Source: Anaerotignum sp. (GTDB lineage: Bacteria; Bacillota; Clostridia; Lachnospirales; Anaerotignaceae). Taken from it: a stretch of DNA of 32,982 nt. The translations under genes and the position numbers were made by a program. Shown here piece by piece: positions 1-7,214 of this stretch. Each line of letters begins with the position of its first letter. The stretch's first letter is position 1. The DNA is taken from contig JAHHTW010000022.1 in NCBI GenBank assembly GCA_020024265.1, positions 1 through 32,982 on the forward strand. The letters run 5' to 3'. The notes under the pieces are model-generated. The model saw only the letters and a list, made by a program, of their open reading frames with translations, had not been told where the DNA came from and did no database searches.

Positions 1-2
1 CT

Positions 3-338
3 AATGTTGATTACATTATTCAAGGGATCAACCAATATTTAATGGCATTGGCAAAGGAACAAATACAAATTGCATTCAGTCAAGCCGAAAAAGAGGTTCT
101 GGATTTAAGACAGTGTACAAGAGAAGGCATACAAATAGCACGTTTGAACGGAAAACAAATCGGTCAAAAAAAGGGTGCAAAATTGATTACAAAAAAATCT
201 ATCAAATCCAAAAAACTCATTCAGAAATACAACAAATCCTTTGGTGGCTCATTGACAAATGAAGAAACATGGAAATTGATTGGTATTTCCAGAGCAACAT
301 TTTACAAATATAAGAAAGAATTACAAAATGAAACATAA
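3..338 (+). CDS. Serine recombinase (resolvase/invertase family), C-terminal part
   Basis: The reading frame is open to the left edge of the window, so the N-terminal catalytic domain with its active serine lies outside. What remains (about 111 residues) reads like the end of a small serine recombinase: a helix with AKEQIQIAFSQAEKEV, the phrase LRQCTREGIQIARLNGKQIG typical of the arm after the catalytic core, and a C-terminal helix-turn-helix (GISRATFYKYKKEL) for site binding. Proteins of this type resolve or invert DNA on plasmids and transposons. Basic, AT-rich composition and the IS remnant nearby fit a mobile or formerly mobile segment. Whether the whole gene is intact cannot be told. Confidence 0.8.
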   Translation, partial: NVDYIIQGINQYLMALAKEQIQIAFSQAEKEVLDLRQCTREGIQIARLNGKQIGQKKGAKLITKKSIKSKKLIQKYNKSFGGSLTNEETWKLIGISRATFYKYKKELQNET

Positions 339-406
339 AGAGAGAATTATTGCTTTTCTGATTACTATACAAAGTATGTATTTTTTACCTTAACCCAAAT
401 ACATAT

Positions 407-435
407 TTGACAAATACGAATATTTGTTTTATACC
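407..435 (+). promoter_or_regulatory. Promoter-like sequence
   Basis: TTGACA (407-412) and TATACC (430-435) are separated by 17 bases. The predicted start lies only about 25 bases before the terminator at 466-497, so any transcript would be a very short RNA unless the terminator is read through. Confidence 0.4.
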
Positions 436-465
436 TAAGGAGGATTTTTCGTATTTACTAGGGAG

Positions 466-497
466 CCAGTCTGTTTTTTCGCAGGCTGGTTTTTTTT
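466..497 (+). terminator. Intrinsic terminator
   Basis: CCAGTCTG (466-473) pairs with CAGGCTGG (482-489) with one G-U pair, around an 8-base loop, followed by a run of eight or more T. Confidence 0.75.
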
Positions 498-627
498 ATG
501 TATGTTTCATTAAAAATGAAAGGAGGTATGCCTATAGTAACAAATAAAGAGCAGATCTGCTGTAATAACTTGCAGAAAATGGGAAAGTGTGTGTAGAGTG
601 TTTCATTTTTGAAATGAATAAACAATG

Positions 628-662
628 AGTGATGTGCTACTAAATAGAAACATCACTTTTTA
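628..662 (+). terminator. Intrinsic terminator
   Basis: AGTGATGT (628-635) pairs with ACATCACT (650-657), followed by a T run. It points along the plus strand and follows no recognisable gene. Confidence 0.6.
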
Positions 663-720
663 TTGGAGGTGAACACTTATATATAGCAAATAAGAGAAAA
701 GAGTTAAAAAGTTACTATGA

Positions 721-755
721 AAAAAGACGTACCCTATAAGTCCGTCTTTTTTTTA
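721..755 (-). terminator. Two-way terminator at the end of the 87-aa secreted protein gene
   Basis: A-rich GACG arm (721-730) pairs with the CGTC plus T-run arm (744-755). On the minus strand the first arm also encodes the last Lys-Lys-Lys-Thr-Asp residues, and the TAG stop (734-736) sits in the loop, so gene end and terminator overlap. Confidence 0.65.
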
Positions 756-997
756 CAATATGCCTGATACACCTGTTTTGTTACTGGATTTGTCCAGTTT
801 ACTTGTGCAGGAGCAAAGTTATCATAATCTACATAACCATTGCTTTTCATAATTGGCTCTCTGCAATTTTGATTTGTAATAGTTAGCTTTTGATCCTTGT
901 GATAAACTGTTCCTGCAAGCGTAGTAATTGTATTGGATGTTCCAATAAGACCTGCCAGAAGTAAACAAATTATCTTATGTTTTAGTTCTACTTTCAT
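734..997 (-). CDS. Small secreted protein of unknown function (87 aa)
   Basis: I do not recognise the family. The first ~30 residues are a basic start followed by a hydrophobic stretch (ICLLLAGLIGTSNTITTLAG), a likely Sec signal peptide with cleavage near residue 29. The mature part (~58 residues) is polar, with two cysteines and several Asn, Tyr and Lys. A good ribosome binding site (AAAGGAGA) sits about 10 bases before the ATG. It lies between a terminator for the CHAP gene upstream and its own terminator, so it is probably transcribed alone. It may act on the cell surface or outside the cell. The neighbouring recombinase fragment and IS remnant suggest an accessory gene. Confidence 0.6.
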   Translation of the reverse strand: MKVELKHKIICLLLAGLIGTSNTITTLAGTVYHKDQKLTITNQNCREPIMKSNGYVDYDNFAPAQVNWTNPVTKQVYQAYCKKKTDL

Positions 998-1067
998 GCC
1001 ATATATTCTCCTTTCTGACTTTATGTAAGCTACGTTATATCTGAAGCATCACCTACTTTTTGGAAAG

Positions 1068-1098
1068 AAAAAAGCAGATAAAATTTATCTGCTTTTTT
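1068..1098 (-). terminator. Strong palindromic terminator after the CHAP gene
   Basis: A 15-bp perfect inverted repeat with a one-base centre, with A-run and T-run at its outer ends, so it can work on either strand. It lies 30 bases after the stop of the CHAP gene. Confidence 0.8.
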
Positions 1099-1127
1099 AC
1101 ATTGCTATCAAGTTGTTATTGTAGCAC

Positions 1128-2420
1128 TTATTTTCCCATAATATATCCTCTAAACTGTCCACAACCTTTAATATTTATAAAATCTTCAAAGGTATAAGTC
1201 TGCACTTTTCCGTCAAAATCTGGATAATATCTACCTTCTTTCATATCTCCTTGATGATATGCATTAGCTTCTGTAAAGTAAATAGTGACAGGCTTTCCAT
1301 TGTTATCATAGTCTACCCATTCTACAAATAAAGCATGTGTATCCCATGTTGCAATACTTCTTGGTTCAATAGCATATGGATCAGTTGTTGCTCTTACATT
1401 GGATATATTATTTTTTTGTACATGATCCACCCACTCTCCAACTGCTCCAGACCAATATTCTTCATAAAGTGTACTTACACCTACTGTTTCTACAAAACGT
1501 GCCCTTGCATACCATGTACACTGACCAATGGGACCAATTTTAGCATATGGTATAGTGTAATTCTTCTGATTTGGATAATCTAGATTTTCATCTAAGTAAG
1601 CCCCTTTGCTTTTATCAATCAAAATATTTGCTAAAATTTCTCCTTCTTTTGGTGCAGAGGTTAATGGTGGTTGTGGTTGAAAATTTTCAAATCCACTAAT
1701 AATTGGTTCTTGCTTTGAAGTATTATTTGTTTCTATGTTGCTACTGTTAGATGTAATATCTTTTGGTCGATCATCATTGATAGCTGGTTTTGTTGCTACT
1801 GGATTTCCTGTTTGCTCTCGAATATCATTAAAAATCTTGAACAAATCAGTAGTAGTTCGTTTTACATCAATCATTCTTGTGTCATTATTCCAGACCACAT
1901 CCAAAGCATCAAATGATTTGTATATTGGTTCTTCTGCAATTCCTGCACGAGCATCATGATCTACCACAGCTATTTCACTGTCCAAAGCATAATCACTAGC
2001 TTTCGCAAAGTCTGCCAACTTAAAGTAATACCTACCATTCAGCAAGAAGCACTCTGCCTTACTTACCATGCTATTATATGCCAATTCAGCATTTTTCAGT
2101 TGTACAGTAGCTGTTCGTTGTGTCAGCTTTTCCATTGGTTTGTGAATTTCAGCTGGTTTTCTGGAATCAACCATAATTCCTGTCTTGCCATTCTTGTAGT
2201 CAAAAATCCACATATCCAAATTGTTAGTAATATCCCTTGCTCTTACGTAGTTGTGTCCATCAATATTGTAGCATTGAATGTTCTGTACTGCACCACCATT
2301 AAAACGGATCTGTGCGTTATTGAGTGTTGCTGTTTTTGTTCCGGTTGCAGCCAAAACAGGTACACTTGTCATTGCTATCGTTGCTATCAACATGGCTGCC
2401 ATAATTTTTTTCTGTTTCAT
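1128..2420 (-). CDS. Secreted CHAP-domain cell-wall hydrolase with two stalk-like domains
   Basis: A 430-aa exported protein. Residues 1-26 are a signal peptide (MKQKK, hydrophobic core, VLAATG). Two repeats at about 30-95 and 105-190 resemble the copper amine oxidase N-terminal-like (stalk) domain common in clostridial surface proteins. An Asn/Thr/Pro-rich linker follows (about 205-265). The C-terminal CHAP domain has the catalytic Cys in GQCTWYARA (about residue 301) and the His in THALF (about 362), with FTEAN after it. CHAP enzymes cut peptidoglycan as amidases or endopeptidases. An ATG 54 bases further upstream is in frame, but the AAGGAAGGGG site fits the start chosen here. It may remodel the cell's own wall or attack other bacteria; neighbouring mobile DNA leaves both open. 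Confidence 0.85.
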   Translation of the reverse strand: MKQKKIMAAMLIATIAMTSVPVLAATGTKTATLNNAQIRFNGGAVQNIQCYNIDGHNYVRARDITNNLDMWIFDYKNGKTGIMVDSRKPAEIHKPMEKLTQRTATVQLKNAELAYNSMVSKAECFLLNGRYYFKLADFAKASDYALDSEIAVVDHDARAGIAEEPIYKSFDALDVVWNNDTRMIDVKRTTTDLFKIFNDIREQTGNPVATKPAINDDRPKDITSNSSNIETNNTSKQEPIISGFENFQPQPPLTSAPKEGEILANILIDKSKGAYLDENLDYPNQKNYTIPYAKIGPIGQCTWYARARFVETVGVSTLYEEYWSGAVGEWVDHVQKNNISNVRATTDPYAIEPRSIATWDTHALFVEWVDYDNNGKPVTIYFTEANAYHQGDMKEGRYYPDFDGKVQTYTFEDFINIKGCGQFRGYIMGK

Positions 2421-2532
2421 AGTATCCCCTTCCTTTTCTGTTTCGTGAATTATTTGATATAAATATTGTATCATGTTGAAACAGTGATTTGTTGAAATTG
2501 CAAATTTTTTTTATTTCGCAAAAATTATGCAT

Positions 2533-2562
2533 TGGATAAAGGTAAAAAATATTGTTATACTA
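2533..2562 (+). promoter_or_regulatory. Promoter-like sequence ahead of a hairpin
   Basis: TTGGAT (2533-2538) and TATACT (2557-2562) are separated by 18 bases on the plus strand. The terminator hairpin at 2581-2619 follows almost at once, so any product would be a very short RNA. Confidence 0.3.
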
Positions 2563-2580
2563 TCGCCAAGTATTGTATAT

Positions 2581-2619
2581 GCTGGTTTTTGCCTACGTTG
2601 TGGCCAAAACCAGCTTTTT
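2581..2619 (+). terminator. Hairpin terminator
   Basis: GCTGGTTTTTGCC (2581-2593) pairs with GGCCAAAACCAGC (2602-2614) with one mismatch, then five T on the plus strand. On the minus strand the same hairpin begins just after the TAA of the chimeric gene but has no T run there. Confidence 0.6.
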
Positions 2620-3253
2620 ACTTGCTTGTATGAAAAACATTATGCTGCTGTAGGTGATTATTTGGTATAGCACGTTCCAAATACGCAACTTTTTTTGCTG
2701 CATCCCATTTTACATTGAAGCTCAAAGCACTTCCAATCTGTCGAAGCCCTACCATCAATGTCCCTTCATAGAAAAAAGGTGGTGTATCTGTTGGAATCGT
2801 TATATCATCATATTTCCACATCGTATAAGAACCAACTTCTATCTTGATTGCTCCGTCATTGATTTCAGCAGTCAATGTTTCTTCATCCCAACTTACAGAA
2901 TAGCCCATTTGTTCTGCAACAAAACGTAAAGGAACAAATACTCTACCATCAATCACAATTGCTGGCGTATCTCGTGGTGTACATATTTTCCTGTTTATAA
3001 CAATCGTCACCGGACGTACCTTGTGTTTGCCTTGAAACTTATTGACTGCAAATTGACTTGTAAGAGGTTCTCTTGACCAAAGTTCTACTTTAGGTTCTTC
3101 TGTTACCGAAATTACGTCAGAGCCGAAAGAAGTACCAATATAATCTGGTGCATACTCTCCTGTTTCAGTAATATATCCATTGCGATAATCATCGCTATCA
3201 GAAGGTTCTGATTTTTCGTATCCCAAGTAGTCATCCATTTCCGCTTCCATCAT
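2618..3253 (-). CDS. Chimeric ORF: IS256 transposase fragment fused to a stalk-domain protein
   Basis: A 211-aa open frame made of two unrelated parts. Residues 1-27 (MMEAEMDDYLGYEKSE then SDSDDYRNGY) match the N-terminal region of IS256-family transposases. From about residue 28 the protein becomes a stalk / copper amine oxidase N-like protein: the segment VIDGRVFVPLRFVAEQMGY followed by SVSWD is the family signature (about 99-125), and a second, looser copy follows (about 135-195). No signal peptide is present, so the original export signal of the stalk protein was lost at the junction near 3170. The ATG lacks a strong ribosome binding site. It is probably a remnant, although the stalk part has no internal stop. 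Confidence 0.6.
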   Translation of the reverse strand: MMEAEMDDYLGYEKSEPSDSDDYRNGYITETGEYAPDYIGTSFGSDVISVTEEPKVELWSREPLTSQFAVNKFQGKHKVRPVTIVINRKICTPRDTPAIVIDGRVFVPLRFVAEQMGYSVSWDEETLTAEINDGAIKIEVGSYTMWKYDDITIPTDTPPFFYEGTLMVGLRQIGSALSFNVKWDAAKKVAYLERAIPNNHLQQHNVFHTSK

Positions 3254-3475
3254 CTCTTTGATGGTTCCGCCAAGAAGATCCTTTCAGCACATTCTGGATG
3301 TCTTTTACTGATTGAATGTCGTATTCTTCTAGGAGCTGATGCATGATGTTGTGTTTTCCTTCTGTCATTGGTACTCTGTTTACAGGTTTCTTTTTCCATA
3401 ATAAAAGCCCTCCTTATAATAAATATTTTATCATAGAAGGCCCTTCCTAACATTCTTTACAGAAAAAGTTTCACG
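3168..3475 (-). mobile_element. IS256-family insertion sequence remnant (left end only)
   Basis: On the minus strand, a terminal-repeat-like sequence (GAAACTTTTTCTGTAAAG, about 3454-3471) is followed by a ribosome binding site (AAGGAGGGC) and an ATG at 3399. Translation gives MEKE, then VNRVPMTEGKHN and onward in the next frame, then DLLGGTIKEMMEAEMDD in the third. Two single-base insertions explain this: an extra C where ACT GTA is expected (about 3386) and an extra G where AAA GAT is expected (about 3280). Only about 75 codons of the transposase survive. The rest, including the DDE catalytic residues and the right end, is gone. Confidence 0.75.
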
Positions 3476-3761
3476 CTCTTGTTCTGATTCTATGATAGCA
3501 CAATTTTATGCTTTAGGAATTTCTTATCATAGTCCTCCTTGTGTTATTACATAAAACCATGTTTAACCTAACCTGATCTACATTTAGCTCAATGTGTACA
3601 ACCGATTACATCTTTCACTATCATTATTTTCTGTTTTCATCACTTTGGCTTTAGAAATAGAACGATTTATTTTTAATGTTTCTTGTTATTATCATAACGC
3701 TTTATATTTTTTGAATTTTATATCTCTTTATCTCCTTATACTTTCTTTTTTACGAATGTTG
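3476..3761. other. AT-rich gene-free stretch before the BlaI-like repressor
   Basis: No gene is supported here. One open frame runs through it into the repressor but has no ribosome binding site and is hydrophobic by AT bias. An 8-bp inverted repeat, CTATGATA (3491-3498) with TATCATAG (3526-3533), lies near the IS remnant. Confidence 0.4.
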
Positions 3762-3815
3762 TTGACTTCTTTTGTCTACTGTAGTAGACTATACTCAAAG
3801 TCTAATGGTGTAGAC
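3762..3815 (+). promoter_or_regulatory. Promoter with two BlaI/MecI-type operators
   Basis: TTGACT (3762-3767) and TAGACT (3785-3790) are 17 bases apart. A 16-bp dyad GTCTACTGTAGTAGAC (3774-3789) covers the spacer and -10. A second 16-bp site with the same ends, GTCTAATGGTGTAGAC (3800-3815), lies 26 bp further on, in the expected leader. The TACTGTAGTA core resembles known BlaI/MecI operators, so this is probably where the repressor shuts off its own operon. Confidence 0.7.
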
Positions 3816-3830
3816 AAGGAGGGTTTGCAT

Positions 3831-4202
3831 ATGGAAATTCCAAAGATTCACGAAAGTGAATACCGTTTTTGTTTGATTATGTGGGAACATGAGCCGGTTA
3901 CGGCTGTGGAACTTGTAAAGCTGTGCCAAGAGCAGCTCGGATGGAAACGAACAACTACATATACCGTGATCAAGCGTTTGGGTGATCGTGGAATTTTGAA
4001 AAATGAAAATGGGACTGTGACTTCTCTTGTTTCCAAGGATGACGCTCAGGCATCTGAAATTGATGCGCTGGTGGAAAAGAAATTTCAAGGCTCGCTGCCT
4101 GCGTTCATCGCAGCTTTTACCAAACATCAGAATCTTTCCGAAAAAGAGCTGGATGAAGTGCAATGCATGATTGACCAAATCAGGAAAGGAGGATCGCAAT
4201 GA
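3831..4202 (+). CDS. BlaI/MecI/CopY-family transcriptional repressor
   Basis: A 123-aa winged-helix protein. The N-terminal ~75 residues carry the BlaI fold: ESEYRFCLIMWEHEPVTAVE, then GWKRTTTYTVIKRLGDRGIL (recognition helix and wing), then the C-terminal dimerisation helices (about 80-120) where family members are cut by their partner protease. The start is set by AAGGAGGG ten bases before ATG 3831. The TGA overlaps the ATG of the M56 gene by four bases, so the two are translationally coupled. In this family a membrane M56 peptidase senses a signal and inactivates the repressor. Two matching operators lie just upstream, supporting self-repression. The signal need not be a beta-lactam. Confidence 0.92.
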   Translation: MEIPKIHESEYRFCLIMWEHEPVTAVELVKLCQEQLGWKRTTTYTVIKRLGDRGILKNENGTVTSLVSKDDAQASEIDALVEKKFQGSLPAFIAAFTKHQNLSEKELDEVQCMIDQIRKGGSQ

Positions 4203-6274
4203 ACACACTCTTTTTGAAAATCATCCATATGAGCATATCTGCAAGCTGGCTTGTCTTAGCTGTGCTGATACTCAGACTTGTATTGAAGAAAGCCCCCAAA
4301 TGGGTAAATGTTCTGCTATGGGGTATTGTGGCTGTCAAACTGACTTGCCCATTCGCCATCGAAAGTCCCATTTCGCTCATGCCCGATTCCATCGGAAACG
4401 GAGCATTGATTTCGCAATGGAGGGATGATTACATGGGAGATCTTGACGTCCATCATTCCAAGTCCGTGTATTATGATGCCGCAATCGACACTGGCAGAGA
4501 GCCAATTTCTGATGGCAAGAGCAGTTATTATGTCGTAACAAAGCACGAGCAGTTGGACGAACCGTCTACCATTGAAAATACTGTGATCCCTGTTCTTTCT
4601 GCTGTTTGGCTGGCAGGCATAACGGCTCTGCTCATATACACCGCAATCAGCTATTGGCAGCTACGTCGCAAGGTAGATACCGCTATTTTGTGCAAGGACA
4701 ATATCTTCCAGAGCGAGCATGTCGTTTCACCATTTGTCTTGGGTATCATCAAGCCACAAATTTATCTGCCATTCAAACTGGATGAAGCAAATCTGGAACA
4801 CGTCATCGCCCACGAACAGGCGCATATTCGCCGCAAAGACCATTGGTGGAAGCCTTTGGGATTTCTTTTACTCATCCTCCATTGGTTCAATCCTTTGCTG
4901 TGGCTTGCTTATATGTTGCTGTGTCGTGACATCGAACTTGCCTGTGATGAAAAGGTAATCAAAGAGCTTGGCAACGAACAGAGAGCCGATTACACTCAGG
5001 CGCTGGTATCCTGTAGCATGAGCCATCATATGATTGCTGTCTGCCCGTTCGCTTTTGGTGAAGCAGGCGTGAAAGAAAGGGTGAAATCCGTAATGAATTA
5101 TAAGAAGCCTACCTCTTGGATGATTCTGGCGTCCGTGATTGTTTGTATCGTGGTTGCAGTATGCTTCTTGACAAATCCAAAGCAGGATCGTTTCCGTCTT
5201 AAAATTGTTGTTCCTGCCGGAAGCCAAGAACAATTTGTTTATGCCGATGAAGAAATTTCTCCGCTTGGAAATCATATCACCATAACGTCTGGTGATGGAC
5301 TTGGAGATACAGAAGTATTGTTGAACACTGTGCAGGTAAAAACAAAAACTGCTTACGAACCCAGATATCTCACTCCTGGTATGCCTGTAAAGATGGAAGT
5401 GGAAAAAGGCGGATGGTTCAAAATCGGCGTTCATATGCAAAATCATACAAATCAAGATAAGATCGTATATGTGAATGTAGAAAATGTTGAAATACGAACA
5501 GAAGAAACAAATCAGATAGATCTGGCGCAATATCGAACTGCGTATCTTGGCGATGCACCGAAAGTTTCACAAATCGCACAGCTTCTTCCCTATCCAAAGG
5601 ATTACCATTATGCATCCATAGAACTGCAAACCAATACTGAGCCTTACGAACTCATCGTTTTTCTCTCTGGCAAAGAGTATGTACAGAAAGAAGATTTTGA
5701 GCATTGCGCAGCGACTGCCTTTGATCTCATTGGGAATATGGGTGTTATTTCCTTCCGTAAAGCCGAGACGAATGAAACAATCGCTTCTTTCACACGAAAT
5801 ACGGAACCGGCAGAAGATGCGCTTGACATGGCTATTTCTGCTGCCATATTGGAACATAATAAAGAAAAGTATTTCAGAGGTGCGTTTGTCTGTGAGAGTC
5901 ACATTGTGTTCGCAACTGAGGAAGGCAGCAATGCCAACGCTGATATGATTGATACGCTGACTGTCTATGCAACAGCACTGTATCATGAATATGAAAAAGC
6001 CGAAGGTACTGTTCAACAAGTAAGTGGGGGTTGTACTCCTGTTGCTCTAACATTTGCAATGGAACAAAATGGAACATATACATTGCAGGAATATTGGGAG
6101 CCGAGAGATGGCAGTTATTATGCCAAAGACATTCGAGCTAAGTTTCCTAAAGAAGTTGCCGAAGATGTGCTAAACCATCAAGAGTATATCGAAGATTTGC
6201 AAACTCAGAATTATCATAAAGCATTGGAAGCTCTGAATAACACCGATGGTTTGAAGCCAAAAATCGCAGAATGA
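4199..6274 (+). CDS. M56-family (BlaR1-like) membrane metallopeptidase / sensor
   Basis: A 691-aa integral membrane protein. The N-terminal half has the BlaR1/MecR1 layout: membrane segments near residues 5-28, 36-52, 128-150 and 218-240, zinc site HEQAH (205-209) and the downstream glutamate in RDIELACDE (about 246), then a further membrane segment at 306-325. The ~365-residue outer part does not look like the penicillin-binding sensor of BlaR1. It contains a DUF4825-like stretch (about 441-490: LAQYRTAYLGDAPKVSQIA and a following IELQTNTEPY) plus an unrecognised C-terminal domain. Inferred role: a signal outside the cell triggers cleavage of the BlaI-like repressor encoded just before it. 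The ligand is unknown. Confidence 0.9.
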   Translation: MNTLFLKIIHMSISASWLVLAVLILRLVLKKAPKWVNVLLWGIVAVKLTCPFAIESPISLMPDSIGNGALISQWRDDYMGDLDVHHSKSVYYDAAIDTGREPISDGKSSYYVVTKHEQLDEPSTIENTVIPVLSAVWLAGITALLIYTAISYWQLRRKVDTAILCKDNIFQSEHVVSPFVLGIIKPQIYLPFKLDEANLEHVIAHEQAHIRRKDHWWKPLGFLLLILHWFNPLLWLAYMLLCRDIELACDEKVIKELGNEQRADYTQALVSCSMSHHMIAVCPFAFGEAGVKERVKSVMNYKKPTSWMILASVIVCIVVAVCFLTNPKQDRFRLKIVVPAGSQEQFVYADEEISPLGNHITITSGDGLGDTEVLLNTVQVKTKTAYEPRYLTPGMPVKMEVEKGGWFKIGVHMQNHTNQDKIVYVNVENVEIRTEETNQIDLAQYRTAYLGDAPKVSQIAQLLPYPKDYHYASIELQTNTEPYELIVFLSGKEYVQKEDFEHCAATAFDLIGNMGVISFRKAETNETIASFTRNTEPAEDALDMAISAAILEHNKEKYFRGAFVCESHIVFATEEGSNANADMIDTLTVYATALYHEYEKAEGTVQQVSGGCTPVALTFAMEQNGTYTLQEYWEPRDGSYYAKDIRAKFPKEVAEDVLNHQEYIEDLQTQNYHKALEALNNTDGLKPKIAE

Positions 6275-6526
6275 TTCGATATTATTGCATCTTCTTCACT
6301 AACCCCAGTGATGATATGGATGCCCACAAAGAGGAGTACCAAGAGTGAATGCGCTATGGTCGATCCACATTGCTTTTCTGCGTTTCTTTCGGATGGGCAA
6401 ACAGATTTGCGTGGACATATTATGAGAGCCGCCATTGATGACATTACACCAGAAGCCGAGTTCAGACTTCATGCACAAACAGGTCAGAAATATTTCGATG
6501 TATGGAAACTTTGGCTCAAGGGGTGA
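6275..6526 (+). pseudogene. Possible coding remnant in frame after the M56 stop
   Basis: The M56 reading frame stays open for 83 more codons after its TGA (6272-6274), ending inside the palindromic repeat at 6524-6526. The C-terminal part (DDITPEAEFRLHAQTGQKY, DVWKLW) has protein-like composition but matches no family I know. There is no ribosome binding site before the GTG at 6308. It could be a displaced gene end, a lost extension of the M56 gene, or chance. Confidence 0.25.
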
Positions 6527-6565
6527 ACCCCCTTGCAGGGTTTGGGGCAGCGCCCCAAGGTCTGC
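6513..6565 (+). repeat. GC-rich palindromic repeat, copy A
   Basis: Two neighbouring hairpins: AAGGGG-tgaac-CCCCTT and TTGGGGC-a-GCGCCCCAA, ended by GGTCTGC. It is nearly identical to copy B 143 bases on and belongs to the family seen at 25.2, 25.35, 30.0 and 32.8 kb. The orientation is defined by CAAGG...GGTCT reading along the plus strand. Confidence 0.85.
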
Positions 6566-6616
6566 ACACAGCATCTGATTTGTTTTTTCTCCACAAAGTC
6601 CTCACTCCCTGCTTTA

Positions 6617-6651
6617 CAAAAAAGCCCCGAAGGCTTTGCCTTCGGGGCTTT
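6617..6651 (-). terminator. Strong terminator for the murA-rlmH operon
   Basis: A perfect 14-bp stem, AAAGCCCCGAAGGC (6621-6634) with its complement (6638-6651), around a TTT loop. On the minus strand it is followed by a run of T (6617-6623 as A on the plus strand). It sits between repeat copies A and B. Confidence 0.85.
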
Positions 6652-6655
6652 CAAC

Positions 6656-6709
6656 GGCTCAAGGGGTGAAACCTCCTTGCAGGGTTTGGGGCAGCGCCCC
6701 AAGGTCTGC
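6656..6709 (+). repeat. GC-rich palindromic repeat, copy B
   Basis: Almost the same as copy A, with small changes in the first hairpin (GGGGTGAAACCTCC). It begins five bases after the rlmH stop when read on the minus strand, so it forms part of the rlmH 3' untranslated RNA, ahead of the terminator at 6617-6651. Confidence 0.85.
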
Positions 6710-6713
6710 ATTC

Positions 6714-7193
6714 TTATTTGTGATATGGCTCTTTTCGGTTGATACGCTCCGCTCTGTAAATCTGCTCTAATAAGATCACACGCATCATCTGGTGCGGAAA
6801 CGTCATAGCGGAAAAACTCAACGCCTCATCCGCTCTTTGCATCACCTCTTTGGAAAGTCCCAAAGATCCACCGATCACAAAGGTAATATGACTGATCCCA
6901 TCGACTGCCTTTTTTGCCAAAAAATCCGCCAGCTCCTCTGAGCGCATACTTTTGCCCTCAATCGCCAATGCAATGACAAAGGCATCCTCTTTGATGGCTT
7001 TTAATATCCTATCGCCTTCTTTTCTTTTGATCTCCATTTCCTGCGCCAAACTAAGATTTTCCGGTGCTTTTTCGTCAGAAAGCTCTATGATTTCCATTTT
7101 GTGATACCGGCGCAAACGCTTTGTGTACTCAGCAACGGCTTCCTGCCAATACCGCTCCTTGAGCTTGCCTACACATATCATTGAAATCCGCAT
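6714..7193 (-). CDS. rlmH: 23S rRNA (pseudouridine1915-N3)-methyltransferase RlmH
   Basis: A 159-aa SPOUT-class methyltransferase of normal family length. It methylates pseudouridine 1915 in helix 69 of 23S rRNA on assembled 70S ribosomes, using SAM. Diagnostic features are the start MRISMICVGKLKERYW, the phrase ALAIEGKSMRSEELA (about 85-100), the SAM-binding knot FVIGGSLGLSKEV (about 113-125) and the end LLEQIYRAERINRKEPYHK. The ribosome binding site AAGGGGAA lies eight bases before the ATG. It is the last gene of a murA - metallo-hydrolase - rlmH run with 21-25 base gaps. Bacillus also has yycJ and rlmH near each other. Confidence 0.97.
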   Translation of the reverse strand: MRISMICVGKLKERYWQEAVAEYTKRLRRYHKMEIIELSDEKAPENLSLAQEMEIKRKEGDRILKAIKEDAFVIALAIEGKSMRSEELADFLAKKAVDGISHITFVIGGSLGLSKEVMQRADEALSFSAMTFPHQMMRVILLEQIYRAERINRKEPYHK

Positions 7194-7214
7194 CTGCTTT
7201 CCCCTTTCTCTGCA

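Larger units (their letters stand above)
339..733. other. Gene-free stretch with short transcription signals
   Basis: No convincing gene is seen in these 395 bases. The stretch holds a promoter-like pair at 407-435, two plus-strand hairpin terminators (466-497 and 628-662), and two isolated AGGAGG-like sequences (437-443 and 521-526) that are not followed by a plausible gene. It looks like the worn remains of small accessory genes whose signals outlived the coding parts. Confidence 0.5.

Noticed and set aside
528..596. 22-codon frame after AGGAGG on the plus strand
   Set aside because: The ribosome binding site touches the ATG with only one base between, and the product resembles nothing.
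3594..3830. N-terminal extension of the BlaI-like repressor by 79 codons
   Set aside because: AT-rich hydrophobic text over promoter and operators; the repressor has its own good start at 3831.
4868..5530. 220-codon minus-strand frame inside the M56 gene
   Set aside because: Shadow frame within a well-supported gene.
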